A stretch of 64,000 nucleotides of DNA, taken from positions 930,001 to 994,000 of the forward strand of contig NZ_CP041040.1 of NCBI RefSeq assembly GCF_006385575.1, read 5' to 3'. Below, piece by piece: positions 33,124-42,228 of the stretch. The stretch comes from Microbacterium foliorum. GTDB lineage: Bacteria; Actinomycetota; Actinomycetes; Actinomycetales; Microbacteriaceae. A program made the translations under genes and the position numbers. The notes below the pieces were generated by a model. It made no database searches. It was not told the origin of the DNA and worked only from the letters and a program-made list of their open reading frames with translations. Each line of letters starts with the position of its first letter. Position 1 is the first letter of the stretch.

Positions 33124-34334
33124 TGCTGCGGCGTCGGTGGAGTGCAGCCGCCCTCGTGATGGCGTTCGTCGTCGCGGGTGCTGTTGCGCCTGGAACGGCT
33201 GTGGCTCAAGACTTCTCGTCGGGAGGTCCGCTGTGGTACGTCGACGCGACGAAGATCTCCGCGATCCACGACGCAGGAACCACCGGAGAAGGTGTGACTA
33301 TCGCGGTGTTCGATGGGGGGATGTACCCAGAGATCTCGAACCTGCAGGGTGCGGACATCGAAGTGCGCGATCTCGCGCAGTGCCCAGACCCGACAGCTCC
33401 TGCCCCAACGGCGTTCGCGGCGCTGCAGCACGGCACGTCGGTCACTTCATTGATCGTGGGTAACGGGACGTCGGACAACGGCTCCGGCCCGGTGGGGATC
33501 GCTCCGGATGCGAGGATCCTCTACTACGGTGCACTGCAGACCGACTGTGATGTCGATGCCTTCCCCGTTGCCCTCGCGGACGCGGTCGCGCAGGGCGCCG
33601 ACATCGTGTCGATGTCGGGGGGATACCGGCGTCTGGACGACGAGCTTTCGCAGCCCGCTGCCGCCGCAGTCGCGGACGCGCTCCGAGCGGGAGTTCTGGT
33701 CGTGGCCAGCCTTCCGAACGCCGATTCCGTGTGGGAGAACGAGCTCGGCGACATCAATGGCGTCGTGAATGTGGCAGCGGTCGACGCCATGGCCCAGGCG
33801 GCCAAAAAGCGCGATGGATCTGACATGGCCAACGACGATGTCGATGTGGTCGCTCCCGGCGTCGATGTCGCGGGCCTAGGCTGGGACGGCACGTGGGGTA
33901 TGTCCGCGTGGTCGGGCAGTTCCGCCGCCACCCCGATCGTCGCTGGGGTGCTCGCCCTCGGAGTGCAGAAGTGGCCCGACGCCACAGCCTCGCAGCTGCT
34001 GCAGTCGCTGATTCGCAACACCGGGTCGACTCCGCACGAGCTCGAGTGGTCGAACAGGTTCGGCCATGGGATCGTCAACGCGACTCGCCTGGTGGAGGAG
34101 GATCCATCGCAGTACGCGGACGAGAACCCGCTGTTCACAGACGGGCAGGTCCCGACGTTCGACGAGGTCTACGCACCGACGGACCCTTCATCTACTGATG
34201 GCCCGGAGCCGGATGGAGACGGAGCGCCGGCTGTGCTCCCCTGGATTCTCGTGGGCGGCGGAGCAGTCGTCGTGGCCGCGATCGTGATCGTGGCAGTAAG
34301 TCGCAGAAAGAGTGGAGGGCGCGAAGATGTATAA
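33123..34334 (+). CDS. Mycosin-like membrane-anchored subtilisin (S8) protease
   Basis: 403 aa. A signal peptide spans 1-28. The S8 catalytic triad is visible: Asp64 (VFDGG), His103 (LQHGTS) and Ser267 (GSSAATP), with Asn199 (SLPNAD) at the oxyanion position. A cysteine pair, Cys87/Cys142, may form the disulfide seen in mycosins. Near the C-terminus a membrane helix (VLPWILVGGGAVVVAAIVIV) is followed by basic residues, as in MycP proteases that are part of type VII secretion membrane complexes. It is coupled to the ESX-like gene upstream and overlaps the Gly-rich gene downstream by 8 bp. A diverged relic lies 0.5 kb upstream. Confidence 0.88.
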   Translation: MLRRRWSAAALVMAFVVAGAVAPGTAVAQDFSSGGPLWYVDATKISAIHDAGTTGEGVTIAVFDGGMYPEISNLQGADIEVRDLAQCPDPTAPAPTAFAALQHGTSVTSLIVGNGTSDNGSGPVGIAPDARILYYGALQTDCDVDAFPVALADAVAQGADIVSMSGGYRRLDDELSQPAAAAVADALRAGVLVVASLPNADSVWENELGDINGVVNVAAVDAMAQAAKKRDGSDMANDDVDVVAPGVDVAGLGWDGTWGMSAWSGSSAATPIVAGVLALGVQKWPDATASQLLQSLIRNTGSTPHELEWSNRFGHGIVNATRLVEEDPSQYADENPLFTDGQVPTFDEVYAPTDPSSTDGPEPDGDGAPAVLPWILVGGGAVVVAAIVIVAVSRRKSGGREDV

Positions 34335-35742
34335 CCCAAACGTGTGTACACCGACGATGTTCGAGGACGAGCTGCGTGCTCTGACGAGCATGCCCTCATT
34401 CTCCGATCCGCGATTGAGCGATCGTGTGAGCGCTGTCATCGAACTCCGTAAGGCGATCAAGGCGGTTCGCGAGATTCCGGGCTGGAGTGGTGACTCGGAG
34501 GGCGACGCGCAGAATCTCCTCGATCGCATGGAAGGCAACGCCAACCGCATCCAGGCAGAACTAGCGGCGATGCAGATCAAGCTCGGCGGTGCTTCGTCCC
34601 TGACCAGGAATGCAGCATCCGATGCTCTCTCGGCATTGCCCTCCGCATCTGCCGAGGGCATCCTGGCCGACGCCGGCCGAAGCCTCTCTGGAATAACAGA
34701 CGGGTGGGGCGGCCTCGACACGGGTGAGCTGGTGGCTCAGGAGGAAGCGAAGCTTGCCGCCGAGCGCGAAAACGCGGCGATGAAGGAGCTGACGAGGATT
34801 CGGTCCACGCTCTCAGGTCACGCGGCGACCCAGTTCAGGGACGAGCCCGCGCGTGACAACGCCGACACCACCTCGGTCCCGCTCCCCGTGATCGACGTCG
34901 ACGGCATCGACTCGCGCGTCCCTCCGGTCGGCAGCAATGGACCGTCGGCGGGCGGCAGCGCGCCGCAGGGCGGCACCGGCGTCGGTACCTGGACCCCGCA
35001 GCCTGGCGGCGGGTGGGTGCCCGGAGGCGATGGCGGCTCGGGCGGCGGCAATGGCGGCTCAGGCGGTGGCAACGACGGCTCAGTGGGTGACAACGACTTC
35101 GGCAACGGCGGCAACGGCGGCTCAGTGGGTGACAACGAATGGGGCAACGGCGGCAACGGTGGTGACACCGGCTGGGGCAACGGCGGCACAGGCGGATCCG
35201 GAAGCGGCGGCGCAGGTGACCCCAGCGTCGACTCGCCGATCGGCGGCACCCTGCCCGGATACCCCGGCGGCGGCAGCGGCGGTGGCGGAGGTCTGCTCAG
35301 CGGTGGATCCGGTGGCTCGGGCACGCTCGGCGCAGCGGTCGTGGGCGGTGCGGGAGCCGCGGCTCTGATGGGCGCACGCTCGGCGTCTCTCAGCGGCACG
35401 AGCGGCGCGAGTCTGTTCGGCGGCGGTGGAAGCGGTGCAGGTGCAGGTGCGGCGACTGCCGGACGTGGACTGCTCGGCATGAACGGCTCGACCGTCCCAG
35501 GAGGCTTCGGGGCGGCAGGGTCCGCTTCCGGCTCGGCGTCCGGCGCTGCCGGTGGATCGGCCGCCGGCGCGGGTGGCCGTTCGATGGCCCCCGGCATGAT
35601 GGGCGGAGCATCCGGCGACGACGATAAGCGGCGCGAACGCTCCGGTCTCGGCGGACCGATCGCCCCCAAGCTCGAAGACGACGAGGAGACAGGGCCCCGC
35701 TCGCGTTCCGCCCAGGCGGGCAGTCGCGACACGCTTCGCTGA
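34327..35742 (+). CDS. Long Gly-rich type VII-associated protein
   Basis: 471 aa. The N-terminal 170 residues are helical with a W53-S-G55 turn ([20 protein letters not shown]), so this is a WXG-type module. The remainder is low-complexity: Gly/Asn/Asp repeats (about 225-310), Gly/Ser/Ala-rich segments and a charged end ([21 protein letters not shown]). This recalls long WXG/PPE-like proteins with disordered tails. The ATG at 34327 is preceded by GGAGGG at 7-bp spacing, which decides it over the GTG at 34312. It is last in the mycosin operon and followed by a strong terminator. Function unknown; possibly a secreted or structural component. Confidence 0.65.
   Translation: MYNPNVCTPTMFEDELRALTSMPSFSDPRLSDRVSAVIELRKAIKAVREIPGWSGDSEGDAQNLLDRMEGNANRIQAELAAMQIKLGGASSLTRNAASDALSALPSASAEGILADAGRSLSGITDGWGGLDTGELVAQEEAKLAAERENAAMKELTRIRSTLSGHAATQFRDEPARDNADTTSVPLPVIDVDGIDSRVPPVGSNGPSAGGSAPQGGTGVGTWTPQPGGGWVPGGDGGSGGGNGGSGGGNDGSVGDNDFGNGGNGGSVGDNEWGNGGNGGDTGWGNGGTGGSGSGGAGDPSVDSPIGGTLPGYPGGGSGGGGGLLSGGSGGSGTLGAAVVGGAGAAALMGARSASLSGTSGASLFGGGGSGAGAGAATAGRGLLGMNGSTVPGGFGAAGSASGSASGAAGGSAAGAGGRSMAPGMMGGASGDDDKRRERSGLGGPIAPKLEDDEETGPRSRSAQAGSRDTLR
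35030..35200 (+). repeat. Gly/Asn-coding tandem repeats
   Basis: Degenerate GGCGGCAAC units fill this stretch. One 20-bp block (GGCTCAGTGGGTGACAACGA) occurs exactly at 35077-35096 and 35119-35138. The repeats encode the disordered Gly-rich tail and are likely length-variable between strains. They are coding repeats, not a CRISPR. Confidence 0.7.
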
Positions 35743-35764
35743 ACCCGATCTCCATACCGGTATG

Positions 35765-35796
35765 CGCTCCCGGCGGCCCTTTGGCCGCCGGGAGCG
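35765..35796 (+). terminator. Terminator after the mycosin operon
   Basis: A 14-bp perfect stem (CGCTCCCGGCGGCC at 35765-35778 with its complement at 35783-35796) closes a CTTT loop, 22 bp after the stop. Confidence 0.75.
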
Positions 35797-35882
35797 TTCA
35801 GTTCGAGGTAGTAGGCTGGGCAACTGGTCGATGTCTCGACATCGAGAGAATTACCAGACAGCAGCCCAGTGAAGGAACCACA

Positions 35883-37049
35883 GTGGATCTGTACGAGTAC
35901 CAGGCACGAGACGTTTTCGAAAAGTACGGAGTGCCGGTTCTCGCCGGCATCGTCGCCGACACCCCTGAGGAGGTGAAGGCAGCCGCTGAGAAGATCGGCG
36001 GAGTCGTCGTCGTCAAGGCCCAGGTCAAGACCGGTGGTCGTGGCAAGGCCGGCGGCGTCAAGGTCGCGAAGACCCCCGAAGAGGCATACGAGGCGGCCAA
36101 AGCCATCCTCGGTCTCGACATCAAGGGCCACGTCGTCAAGCGCGTCATGGTCGCGCAGGGTGCGCGCATCGCCGAGGAGTTCTACTTCTCCGTGCTGCTC
36201 GACCGTGCCAACCGCTCCTACCTGAGCCTCTGCTCGGTCGAGGGCGGCATGGAGATCGAGGAGCTCGCGGTCGAGCGTCCCGAGGCACTCGCTCGCGTCG
36301 AGGTCAACCCGCTGACCGGCATCGACAAGGCGAAGGCCGTCGAGATCGCCCGCGCCGCCAACTTCCCCGAAGACCTCATCGAGAAGGTCTCCGACGTCTT
36401 CGTCAAGCTCTTCGACGTCTACAAGGGTGAGGACGCGACGCTCGTCGAGGTCAACCCGCTGGTCCGCACCGAAGAGGGCGACATCATCGCTCTCGACGGC
36501 AAGGTCACGCTCGACGACAACGCCTCCGAGATCCGTCACCCCGAGCATGAAGCGCTCGAAGACAAGGACGCAGCCGACCCGCTCGAGGCCAAGGCCAAGA
36601 AGAGCGGTCTGAACTACGTGAAGCTCGACGGCGAGGTCGGAATCATCGGCAACGGTGCAGGGCTCGTCATGTCGACGCTCGACGTCGTCGCCTACGCCGG
36701 TGAGAACCACAACGGCGTCAAGCCCGCCAACTTCCTCGACATCGGCGGCGGAGCGTCGGCTGAGGTCATGGCCGCAGGCCTCGACGTCATCCTCGGCGAC
36801 CCGCAGGTCAAGAGCGTGTTCGTGAACGTCTTCGGCGGCATCACGGCGTGCGACGCCGTCGCGAACGGCATCAAGGGCGCTCTCGAGACCCTCGGCAGCG
36901 CAGCCTCCAAGCCGCTCGTCGTGCGCCTCGACGGCAACCGCGTCGACGAGGGTCGCGCGATCCTCGCCGAGTACGCGCACCCGCTCGTCACACTCGCCAG
37001 CACCATGGACGAGGGCGCCGACAAGGCCGCCGCACTCGCCAACGCCTGA
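35883..37049 (+). CDS. sucC: Succinyl-CoA synthetase beta subunit
   Basis: 388 aa, the standard length. An ATP-grasp domain ([38 protein letters not shown]) precedes a C-terminal CoA-ligase domain ([38 protein letters not shown]). It catalyses the TCA-cycle conversion of succinyl-CoA to succinate with NTP formation, together with SucD. The GTG at 35883 is fixed by GAAGGA 6 bp upstream and by the family N-terminus. 27 bp separate it from sucD, so they form an operon. Confidence 0.97.
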   Translation: MDLYEYQARDVFEKYGVPVLAGIVADTPEEVKAAAEKIGGVVVVKAQVKTGGRGKAGGVKVAKTPEEAYEAAKAILGLDIKGHVVKRVMVAQGARIAEEFYFSVLLDRANRSYLSLCSVEGGMEIEELAVERPEALARVEVNPLTGIDKAKAVEIARAANFPEDLIEKVSDVFVKLFDVYKGEDATLVEVNPLVRTEEGDIIALDGKVTLDDNASEIRHPEHEALEDKDAADPLEAKAKKSGLNYVKLDGEVGIIGNGAGLVMSTLDVVAYAGENHNGVKPANFLDIGGGASAEVMAAGLDVILGDPQVKSVFVNVFGGITACDAVANGIKGALETLGSAASKPLVVRLDGNRVDEGRAILAEYAHPLVTLASTMDEGADKAAALANA

Positions 37050-37076
37050 TCGCAGAGAGACACAAGGACTAAAGAA

Positions 37077-37979
37077 ATGTCGATCTACCTCAACAAGGAT
37101 TCCAAGGTCATCGTCCAGGGCATCACCGGCGGCGAGGGCACCAAGCACACGGCGCTCATGCTGAAGGCCGGCACCCAGGTCGTCGGTGGCGTGAACGCCC
37201 GCAAGGCCGGCACCACGGTCTCGCACACCGACAAGGACGGCAACGCCGTCGAGCTCCCCGTCTTCGCCTCCGTGGCCGAGGCCATGAAGGAGACCGGCGC
37301 GGACGTGTCGATCGCCTTCGTGCCGGGTGCGTTCACGAAGGACGCGATGATCGAGGCCATCGATGCCGAGATCCCGCTGCTCGTCGTGATCACCGAGGGC
37401 GTCCCCGTGGGCGACTCGGCCGAGGCCTGGGCCTACGCGCAGAGCAAGGGCAACACGACCCGCATCATCGGACCGAACTGCCCCGGCATCATCACCCCTG
37501 GTGAGGCGCTCGTCGGCATCACGCCCGCGAACATCACCGGCAAGGGCCCGATCGGTCTCGTGTCGAAGTCGGGCACCCTGACCTACCAGATGATGTTCGA
37601 GCTGCGCGACCTGGGCTTCTCGACCGCCATCGGCATCGGCGGCGACCCGGTCATCGGCACGACGCACATCGACGCGCTGGCTGCGTTCGAAGCCGACCCC
37701 GAGACCAAGGCGATCGTGATGATCGGCGAGATCGGCGGCGACGCCGAAGAGCGTGCGGCCGAGTACATCAAGGCGCACGTCACCAAGCCGGTCGTCGGCT
37801 ACGTCGCGGGCTTCACTGCTCCCGAGGGCAAGACCATGGGCCACGCGGGCGCCATCGTCTCCGGCTCGGCAGGCACCGCTCAGGCGAAGAAGGAGGCCCT
37901 CGAGGCCGCCGGTGTCAAGGTCGGCAAAACGCCGTCCGAGACCGCCGCTCTCATGCGTGAGATCGTCGAGTCGCTCTAA
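37077..37979 (+). CDS. sucD: Succinyl-CoA synthetase alpha subunit
   Basis: 300 aa. The CoA-binding Rossmann domain has [16 protein letters not shown]. The phosphohistidine is His256 in [13 protein letters not shown]. The nucleotide and CoA motifs [12 protein letters not shown] and SKSGTLTYQ are present. It is the partner of SucC; the heterodimer or heterotetramer acts in the cytoplasm. Full length, followed by a compact terminator. Confidence 0.97.
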   Translation: MSIYLNKDSKVIVQGITGGEGTKHTALMLKAGTQVVGGVNARKAGTTVSHTDKDGNAVELPVFASVAEAMKETGADVSIAFVPGAFTKDAMIEAIDAEIPLLVVITEGVPVGDSAEAWAYAQSKGNTTRIIGPNCPGIITPGEALVGITPANITGKGPIGLVSKSGTLTYQMMFELRDLGFSTAIGIGGDPVIGTTHIDALAAFEADPETKAIVMIGEIGGDAEERAAEYIKAHVTKPVVGYVAGFTAPEGKTMGHAGAIVSGSAGTAQAKKEALEAAGVKVGKTPSETAALMREIVESL

Positions 37980-37996
37980 GAGCTAGACTGGACAGG

Positions 37997-38024
37997 AAGG
38001 CCCCGGACTCCACTCCGGGGCCTT
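37997..38024 (+). terminator. Rho-independent terminator after sucD
   Basis: An 11-bp stem (AAGGCCCCGGA, 37997-38007, with 38014-38024), a 6-nt loop and then TCTTTG. This is one of the few terminators here with a T-rich tail. Confidence 0.85.
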
Positions 38025-38086
38025 TCTTTGTTCCCGCTCAGCATGGCAAGATCAACGGAACGGCGACACACATCCCAGGAGGCGCG

Positions 38087-38473
38087 ATGTCCGCATCACC
38101 GACGCCCGGTTCTCCGATTGCCGGTGCCACGACAGCGTTCGCACCGCCGGGATGGTATCCGACGGGTTCGCCTGGGCTCTCCCGGTGGTGGGACGGTACC
38201 CGATGGACGGATCACATGGCTCGACCGTCCGGGGTGTTCGACGCGGGATCCTATCGACGGATGCTCCTGACGATGATGATCGTGTGGCCCGCGCTCGCGA
38301 TCATGTACGCCGTCGTCTTCATCGTCTTCGGCGTCATGTGGGGCTGGAACATAGTCCTTCTCACATCCATGGGTCTGCCCGCGGTCGCCTTCGCGATCGG
38401 GGCAGTCGTGGTGGTCGTTCTGGTGCGACGTCGGCTTCGCGAAGTGCCCGTCGCGGCCGAGCTCACACAATGA
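38087..38473 (+). CDS. DUF2510 small membrane protein
   Basis: 128 aa. The N-terminal DUF2510 motif PPGWYPTGSPGLSRWWDGTRWTDH is at about 20-43, followed by two hydrophobic helices (about 60-82 and 88-112) and a basic VRRRLRE tail. AGGAGG lies 4 bp before the ATG. DUF2510 modules are common on actinobacterial membrane proteins and have no established activity. Single gene between terminators. Confidence 0.8.
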   Translation: MSASPTPGSPIAGATTAFAPPGWYPTGSPGLSRWWDGTRWTDHMARPSGVFDAGSYRRMLLTMMIVWPALAIMYAVVFIVFGVMWGWNIVLLTSMGLPAVAFAIGAVVVVVLVRRRLREVPVAAELTQ

Positions 38474-38550
38474 GTCCGAATCGAGTGCGGGCGGAATAAG
38501 CACGTCCGATGCGGCCGGGGCGACCTGAGCCCGATCCGCTGATCCTGAGA

Positions 38551-38592
38551 ACGACGGAGGGGCGGATGCTGCTCGCATCCGCCCCTCGTCGT
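38551..38592. terminator. Bidirectional terminator between the DUF2510 and NCS2 genes
   Basis: About 18 bp of stem with a single bulged G (38551-38569 against 38575-38592) and loop TGCTC, located between two convergent genes. Confidence 0.7.
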
Positions 38593-38603
38593 TCCTGTGT
38601 CGC

Positions 38604-40061
38604 TCAGGCGACGCCGAACAGTGCCTCGATGGGGCCTCGTGCGAAGAACACCACGAAACCGGCGGCGACCACCCACAGCAGTGGGCTGATCTTCCTGGCC
38701 TTGCCCGAGAGCGCCTGGATGAGCACCCAGCTGACGAAGCCGGCGCCGATTCCGTTGGCGATCGAGTAGGTCAACGGCATCACGGTCACGGTCAGGAACA
38801 CCGGCAGCAGCACGTTGAACTCGGTCAGATCGATGTACTTGATCTGCGCCATCATCATCGCTCCGACGATCACCAGCGCCGCGGCGGCGATCTCGGTCGG
38901 CACGATCGACGTGAGCGGTGTGAGGAACATCGCGAGCAGGAACATGCCTCCGGTGATCAGGTTCGCGAAGCCGGTGCGCGCACCCTCTCCGATACCCGCT
39001 CCGGACTCGATGAAGACGGTGCTCGACGACGACGAGGTACCACCACCGACGATCGCGCCGACACCTTCGACGACCAGTGCCGACTTGATGCGCGGGAAGT
39101 CGCCGTTCTCGTTCGCGAGACCGGCTTCTTTGGCGAGACCGGTCATGGTGCCCATGGCGTCGAAGAAGTTCGAGAAGACCAGGGTGAAGACGATCATCAC
39201 GATCGCGACGAGGCTGACCTTGCTGAAGTCGAAGCCGAAGTCGACCGCGCCGACCAGGCTCAGGTCGGGCAGGCCGAACGGCGAGCCGGTGAGCGTGGGG
39301 ACCGTGAGGCCCCAGCCTCCGGCGTTGCCGTCTGCTGCGGCGCCGAGGTGCCAGATCGCCTCGACGATCACCGCGAGCACCGTGCCCGAGACGAGGCCGA
39401 TGAGCAGCCCGCCCTTGACCTTGCGGGCGACCAGGATGCCGGTGACGATGAGCGTGACGATGAAGAGAACGGTCGGGACGGTCGCGACGGAGCCGCCGAC
39501 TCCCAGGCCGACCGGCGGGGAGGCACTGCCGGTGGCGGTGACGAAGCCCGAGTTGACGAAGCCGATGAAGGCGATGAACAGGCCGATTCCGACCGTGATC
39601 GCGATCTTGAGCTGGAACGGCACAGCGTCGAAGATCATCTTCCGAAGGCCGGTGGCCGCGAGGAGCACGATCACGAGACCGTTGATCATGACGAGCGCCA
39701 TGGCCTCGGGCCAGGTGACCTGGCCGACGACCGAGAACGCGACGAAGGCGTTGATGCCGAGGCCGGCTGCGAAGCCGAAGGGCAGGCGGGTGATGAGACC
39801 GAAGAGGATCGTCATCACGCCGGCGGTCAGCGCGGTCGCGGCGCCGACGGCGCTGAAGTCGAGGGTGTCGCCTGCGACATCGGCCGAGCCGGACAGGATG
39901 ATCGGGTTGAGGATCACGATGTAGGCCATCGTGACGAACGTCACCAGACCCCCTCGGATCTCGGTGCCGATCGTGGATCCGCGCTTGCTGATCTCGAAGA
40001 AGCGGTCCAGGGCGTTCGTGGGTTCGGCCGTGGAGCGGGTGGGGGACGGGGCAGTTGTCAT
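38604..40061 (-). CDS. NCS2-family purine permease (AzgA/PbuG-like)
   Basis: 485 aa with 12-14 predicted membrane segments. Family blocks: RGGLVTFVTMAYIVILNP near the N-terminus, GINAFVAF (the re-entrant loop) and FSNFFDAMGTMTGLA, then ESGAGIGEGARTGFANLI and GAMMMAQI. These mark the AzgA/PbuG hypoxanthine/guanine/adenine permease branch of the NCS2 (nucleobase:cation symporter) superfamily. GGAGGT lies 6 bp before the ATG at 40061. It lies between the sucCD and purNH loci, so purine salvage sits near purine synthesis. No purine riboswitch aptamer was recognised in the 90-bp upstream gap. Confidence 0.9.
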   Translation of the reverse strand: MTTAPSPTRSTAEPTNALDRFFEISKRGSTIGTEIRGGLVTFVTMAYIVILNPIILSGSADVAGDTLDFSAVGAATALTAGVMTILFGLITRLPFGFAAGLGINAFVAFSVVGQVTWPEAMALVMINGLVIVLLAATGLRKMIFDAVPFQLKIAITVGIGLFIAFIGFVNSGFVTATGSASPPVGLGVGGSVATVPTVLFIVTLIVTGILVARKVKGGLLIGLVSGTVLAVIVEAIWHLGAAADGNAGGWGLTVPTLTGSPFGLPDLSLVGAVDFGFDFSKVSLVAIVMIVFTLVFSNFFDAMGTMTGLAKEAGLANENGDFPRIKSALVVEGVGAIVGGGTSSSSSTVFIESGAGIGEGARTGFANLITGGMFLLAMFLTPLTSIVPTEIAAAALVIVGAMMMAQIKYIDLTEFNVLLPVFLTVTVMPLTYSIANGIGAGFVSWVLIQALSGKARKISPLLWVVAAGFVVFFARGPIEALFGVA

Positions 40062-40137
40062 CGGGAAACCTCCGCAGGCGACGATATCGTGTCGCGCGAG
40101 TCGCGCGCGCCCCCAGGCGACGACAGGGTTCTCGTCG

Positions 40138-40143
40138 TAGTCT
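40138..40143 (+). promoter_or_regulatory. -10 element (TAGTCT) for the DUF6350 gene
   Basis: TAGTCT lies 9 bp before the ATG at 40153, the same spacing as at pcrA, suggesting a leader of at most 2-3 nt. No ribosome-binding site is seen. Confidence 0.45.
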
Positions 40144-40152
40144 CGATTCGAT

Positions 40153-41556
40153 ATGCAACGCCTCCTCGTCGCGCTCCTCGCCGCCTTCGATGCCGCTATC
40201 GCTGCGGCGGTCGGTCTCGTGGTTCTGCTGGCGCCGCTCACCCTGCTCTGGACGCTCTCGTTCGGAGTCACGGCCGACTGGGGAGCCCTCTGGCCGCTCA
40301 CCGGCTCACTGTGGCAGTTCGGCCACGGCGTGCCGCTGAGCATCGAGGTCTCGACCGAGGTGCTGCGCACCACAGGCATCGCGCCTGACGCCGCCGCCTT
40401 CACGCTCTCGGTGGCCCCGCTCGCGTTCCTCATCTTCACTCTGCTGTTCGCGGCTCGCTCCGGCGCCCGTGCCGCCCGTGCCGGCGCGTGGCTGCTCGGC
40501 ACGCTCTCGGGGTCTCTCGCGTTCGCGGCGATCGCAACCGGCGTCGCGCTGACCTCCCATCACGCCGCGGTCGAGACGTCCGTCGCGGAGGGCATCCTGC
40601 TTCCGACCTCCGTCTATCTCGTGGGCGCCGTATGCGGGGCGGTGCGCATCGCCTGGGAAGACGGCGACGGCGGCATCCTCGACCGCATCCACGATGTCGC
40701 CGACTCGTGGGGCGACTGGGGGCCGGTGCCGAGCGCAGCGGTGCGCGGTGCGGCCTTCGCGGTGGTGGGGGTCACCGCGGTCTCGGCGCTGGCCGTCGCT
40801 GTTCTCGTCGCGGCACGAGGTGGGGAGATGGTGGCGCTGTTCCAGGCGGCTCGAGTCGATGCGCTCGGTGCCGGGATCATCACGCTCGGGCATCTCGCCT
40901 ATCTGCCCACGATCATCGTCTGGGCGGCCTCCTGGCTCGCCGGCCCCGGATTCGCGGTAGGCGTCGGCACTGCTGTGTCTCCCGCGGGCACCCAGCTCGG
41001 AGTGGTCCCGGGCATTCCCGTGCTCGGCCTTCTTCCCGAGAGCACCTCGATCTGGATGCTCATCGTGATCATCCTCCCGATCGGAGCCGGAGCGTTCGCA
41101 GGATGGGCCGTCCGCTCGCGCCTCGTCTGGGAGGGCACGCCTCTCGGATTGGCTCCCAGGGCGGCGATCGCCGCGGGCATCGGCGTGCTGACCGCCGCGG
41201 TCGCCGCGGTCGCCGCCCTGCTCGCCGGAGGATCTATGGGCCCTGGGCGGCTCGCCGAAGCCGGACCTGGGGCGCTGCCTTTCGCCCTCGCTCTGGGCGG
41301 CGAGGTCCTGCTCGGCGCGGCGATCCTGCTGCTGTCGCCTCGGAACCGGGACGAGCTCGCAGAAGAGCGCACCGATCGGTGGGTCGCCGAGATGACGGCG
41401 TCCGACACCGTCTCGAGCGAGCGCGACGATGCGATGGTCGGCTGGCCCGACGCATCGCGCGACCACGACGCATCGCCCGACCACGACACCGCGCCGCTCG
41501 ATGGCGCGGGGGGATTCCGGCTGCCGAAGCGCGACCCGGGGGATCCCGTCGGCTGA
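40153..41556 (+). CDS. DUF6350 multi-pass membrane protein
   Basis: 467 aa with about nine to ten hydrophobic segments from the N-terminus to about residue 390, then a hydrophilic Asp/Glu/Arg-rich tail containing two copies of an Asp-His-Asp-Ala-Ser-like unit. Its position immediately upstream of purN and downstream of sucCD is the conserved location of the actinobacterial DUF6350 family. Function unknown. The downstream gap to purN is 43 bp and contains a separate -10 element, so purN can be transcribed independently. Confidence 0.75.
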   Translation: MQRLLVALLAAFDAAIAAAVGLVVLLAPLTLLWTLSFGVTADWGALWPLTGSLWQFGHGVPLSIEVSTEVLRTTGIAPDAAAFTLSVAPLAFLIFTLLFAARSGARAARAGAWLLGTLSGSLAFAAIATGVALTSHHAAVETSVAEGILLPTSVYLVGAVCGAVRIAWEDGDGGILDRIHDVADSWGDWGPVPSAAVRGAAFAVVGVTAVSALAVAVLVAARGGEMVALFQAARVDALGAGIITLGHLAYLPTIIVWAASWLAGPGFAVGVGTAVSPAGTQLGVVPGIPVLGLLPESTSIWMLIVIILPIGAGAFAGWAVRSRLVWEGTPLGLAPRAAIAAGIGVLTAAVAAVAALLAGGSMGPGRLAEAGPGALPFALALGGEVLLGAAILLLSPRNRDELAEERTDRWVAEMTASDTVSSERDDAMVGWPDASRDHDASPDHDTAPLDGAGGFRLPKRDPGDPVG

Positions 41557-41587
41557 CATGCGGGTCGGGCCCCGACTTCGGCCCCGA

Positions 41588-41593
41588 TAGACT
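41588..41593 (+). promoter_or_regulatory. Leaderless -10 element (TAGACT) for purN
   Basis: TAGACT is followed by 6 bp (GGGTGC) and the GTG start of purN at 41600. It is identical in sequence and spacing to the element at 3109-3114. Confidence 0.65.
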
Positions 41594-41599
41594 GGGTGC

Positions 41600-42187
41600 G
41601 TGCTCACGGTCGCCGTTCTCATCTCGGGCACCGGCTCGAACCTTCGCGCCCTCCTCGAGGCTGCTCGCCACCCCGATTTCCCTGCGCGGGTGGTGGTCGT
41701 CGGCGCCGACCGCGAAGCCGACGGCCTCGCCCACGCCGAGGAGTTCGGCATCCCGAGCTTCACGGTTCCGTGGCACGAGCACGAGTCTCGCGAAGCATGG
41801 GGCGAAGAGCTCGGCCGCCAGCTCGCCGTCTGGAACGCCGATCTCGTCGTGCTCAGCGGCCTGATGCGTCTGCTTCCCGCAGGGCTCGTCGCTGACCTCG
41901 CGCCCCGGCTGATCAACACGCATCCCGCCTACCTGCCGGAGTTCCCCGGCGCACACGGAGTGCGCGACGCGCTCGCCGCGGGCGTCTCGGAGACCGGCGC
42001 GAGTGTGATCGTCGTCGACGACGGCGTCGACACCGGGCCGATCCTCGCGCAGGAGAGGGTGCCGGTCGTCGCAGGCGACACCGAGCACAGCCTGCACGAG
42101 CGCATCAAGCCCGTCGAACGCCGACTGCTCATCGACGTGGTGCGCCGCATCGCGACCGGCGAGCTCTCGCTGACCCCCGCACCCTGA
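41600..42187 (+). CDS. purN: Phosphoribosylglycinamide formyltransferase
   Basis: 195 aa, standard length. It transfers a formyl group from 10-formyl-THF to GAR in step 3 of purine synthesis. The phosphate-binding loop ISGTGSN is at 8-14. Catalytic residues are Asn106 and His108 in [13 protein letters not shown] and Asp144 in DDGVDTG. The GTG start is supported by the leaderless TAGACT element. purH follows after 41 bp. Confidence 0.95.
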   Translation: MLTVAVLISGTGSNLRALLEAARHPDFPARVVVVGADREADGLAHAEEFGIPSFTVPWHEHESREAWGEELGRQLAVWNADLVVLSGLMRLLPAGLVADLAPRLINTHPAYLPEFPGAHGVRDALAAGVSETGASVIVVDDGVDTGPILAQERVPVVAGDTEHSLHERIKPVERRLLIDVVRRIATGELSLTPAP

Positions 42188-42228
42188 ACCGATCCACGCA
42201 CGCACCCCCTCGCACGAAGGAGCCCATC

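Noticed and set aside
35030..35200. Possible CRISPR-like or satellite array
   Set aside because: The repeats are short, in frame and encode Gly/Asn-rich protein. There are no spacers of uniform length and no cas genes nearby.
34818..37844. Minus-strand 1008-codon open frame
   Set aside because: It is antisense to the Gly-rich gene, sucC and sucD. The long frame arises from the GC-rich third positions of those genes; its translation is low-complexity and matches nothing.
40062..40152. Purine riboswitch between the NCS2 permease and DUF6350 genes
   Set aside because: The 90-bp gap is too short and lacks the purine aptamer core; the permease has an ordinary GGAGGT ribosome-binding site directly before its ATG.
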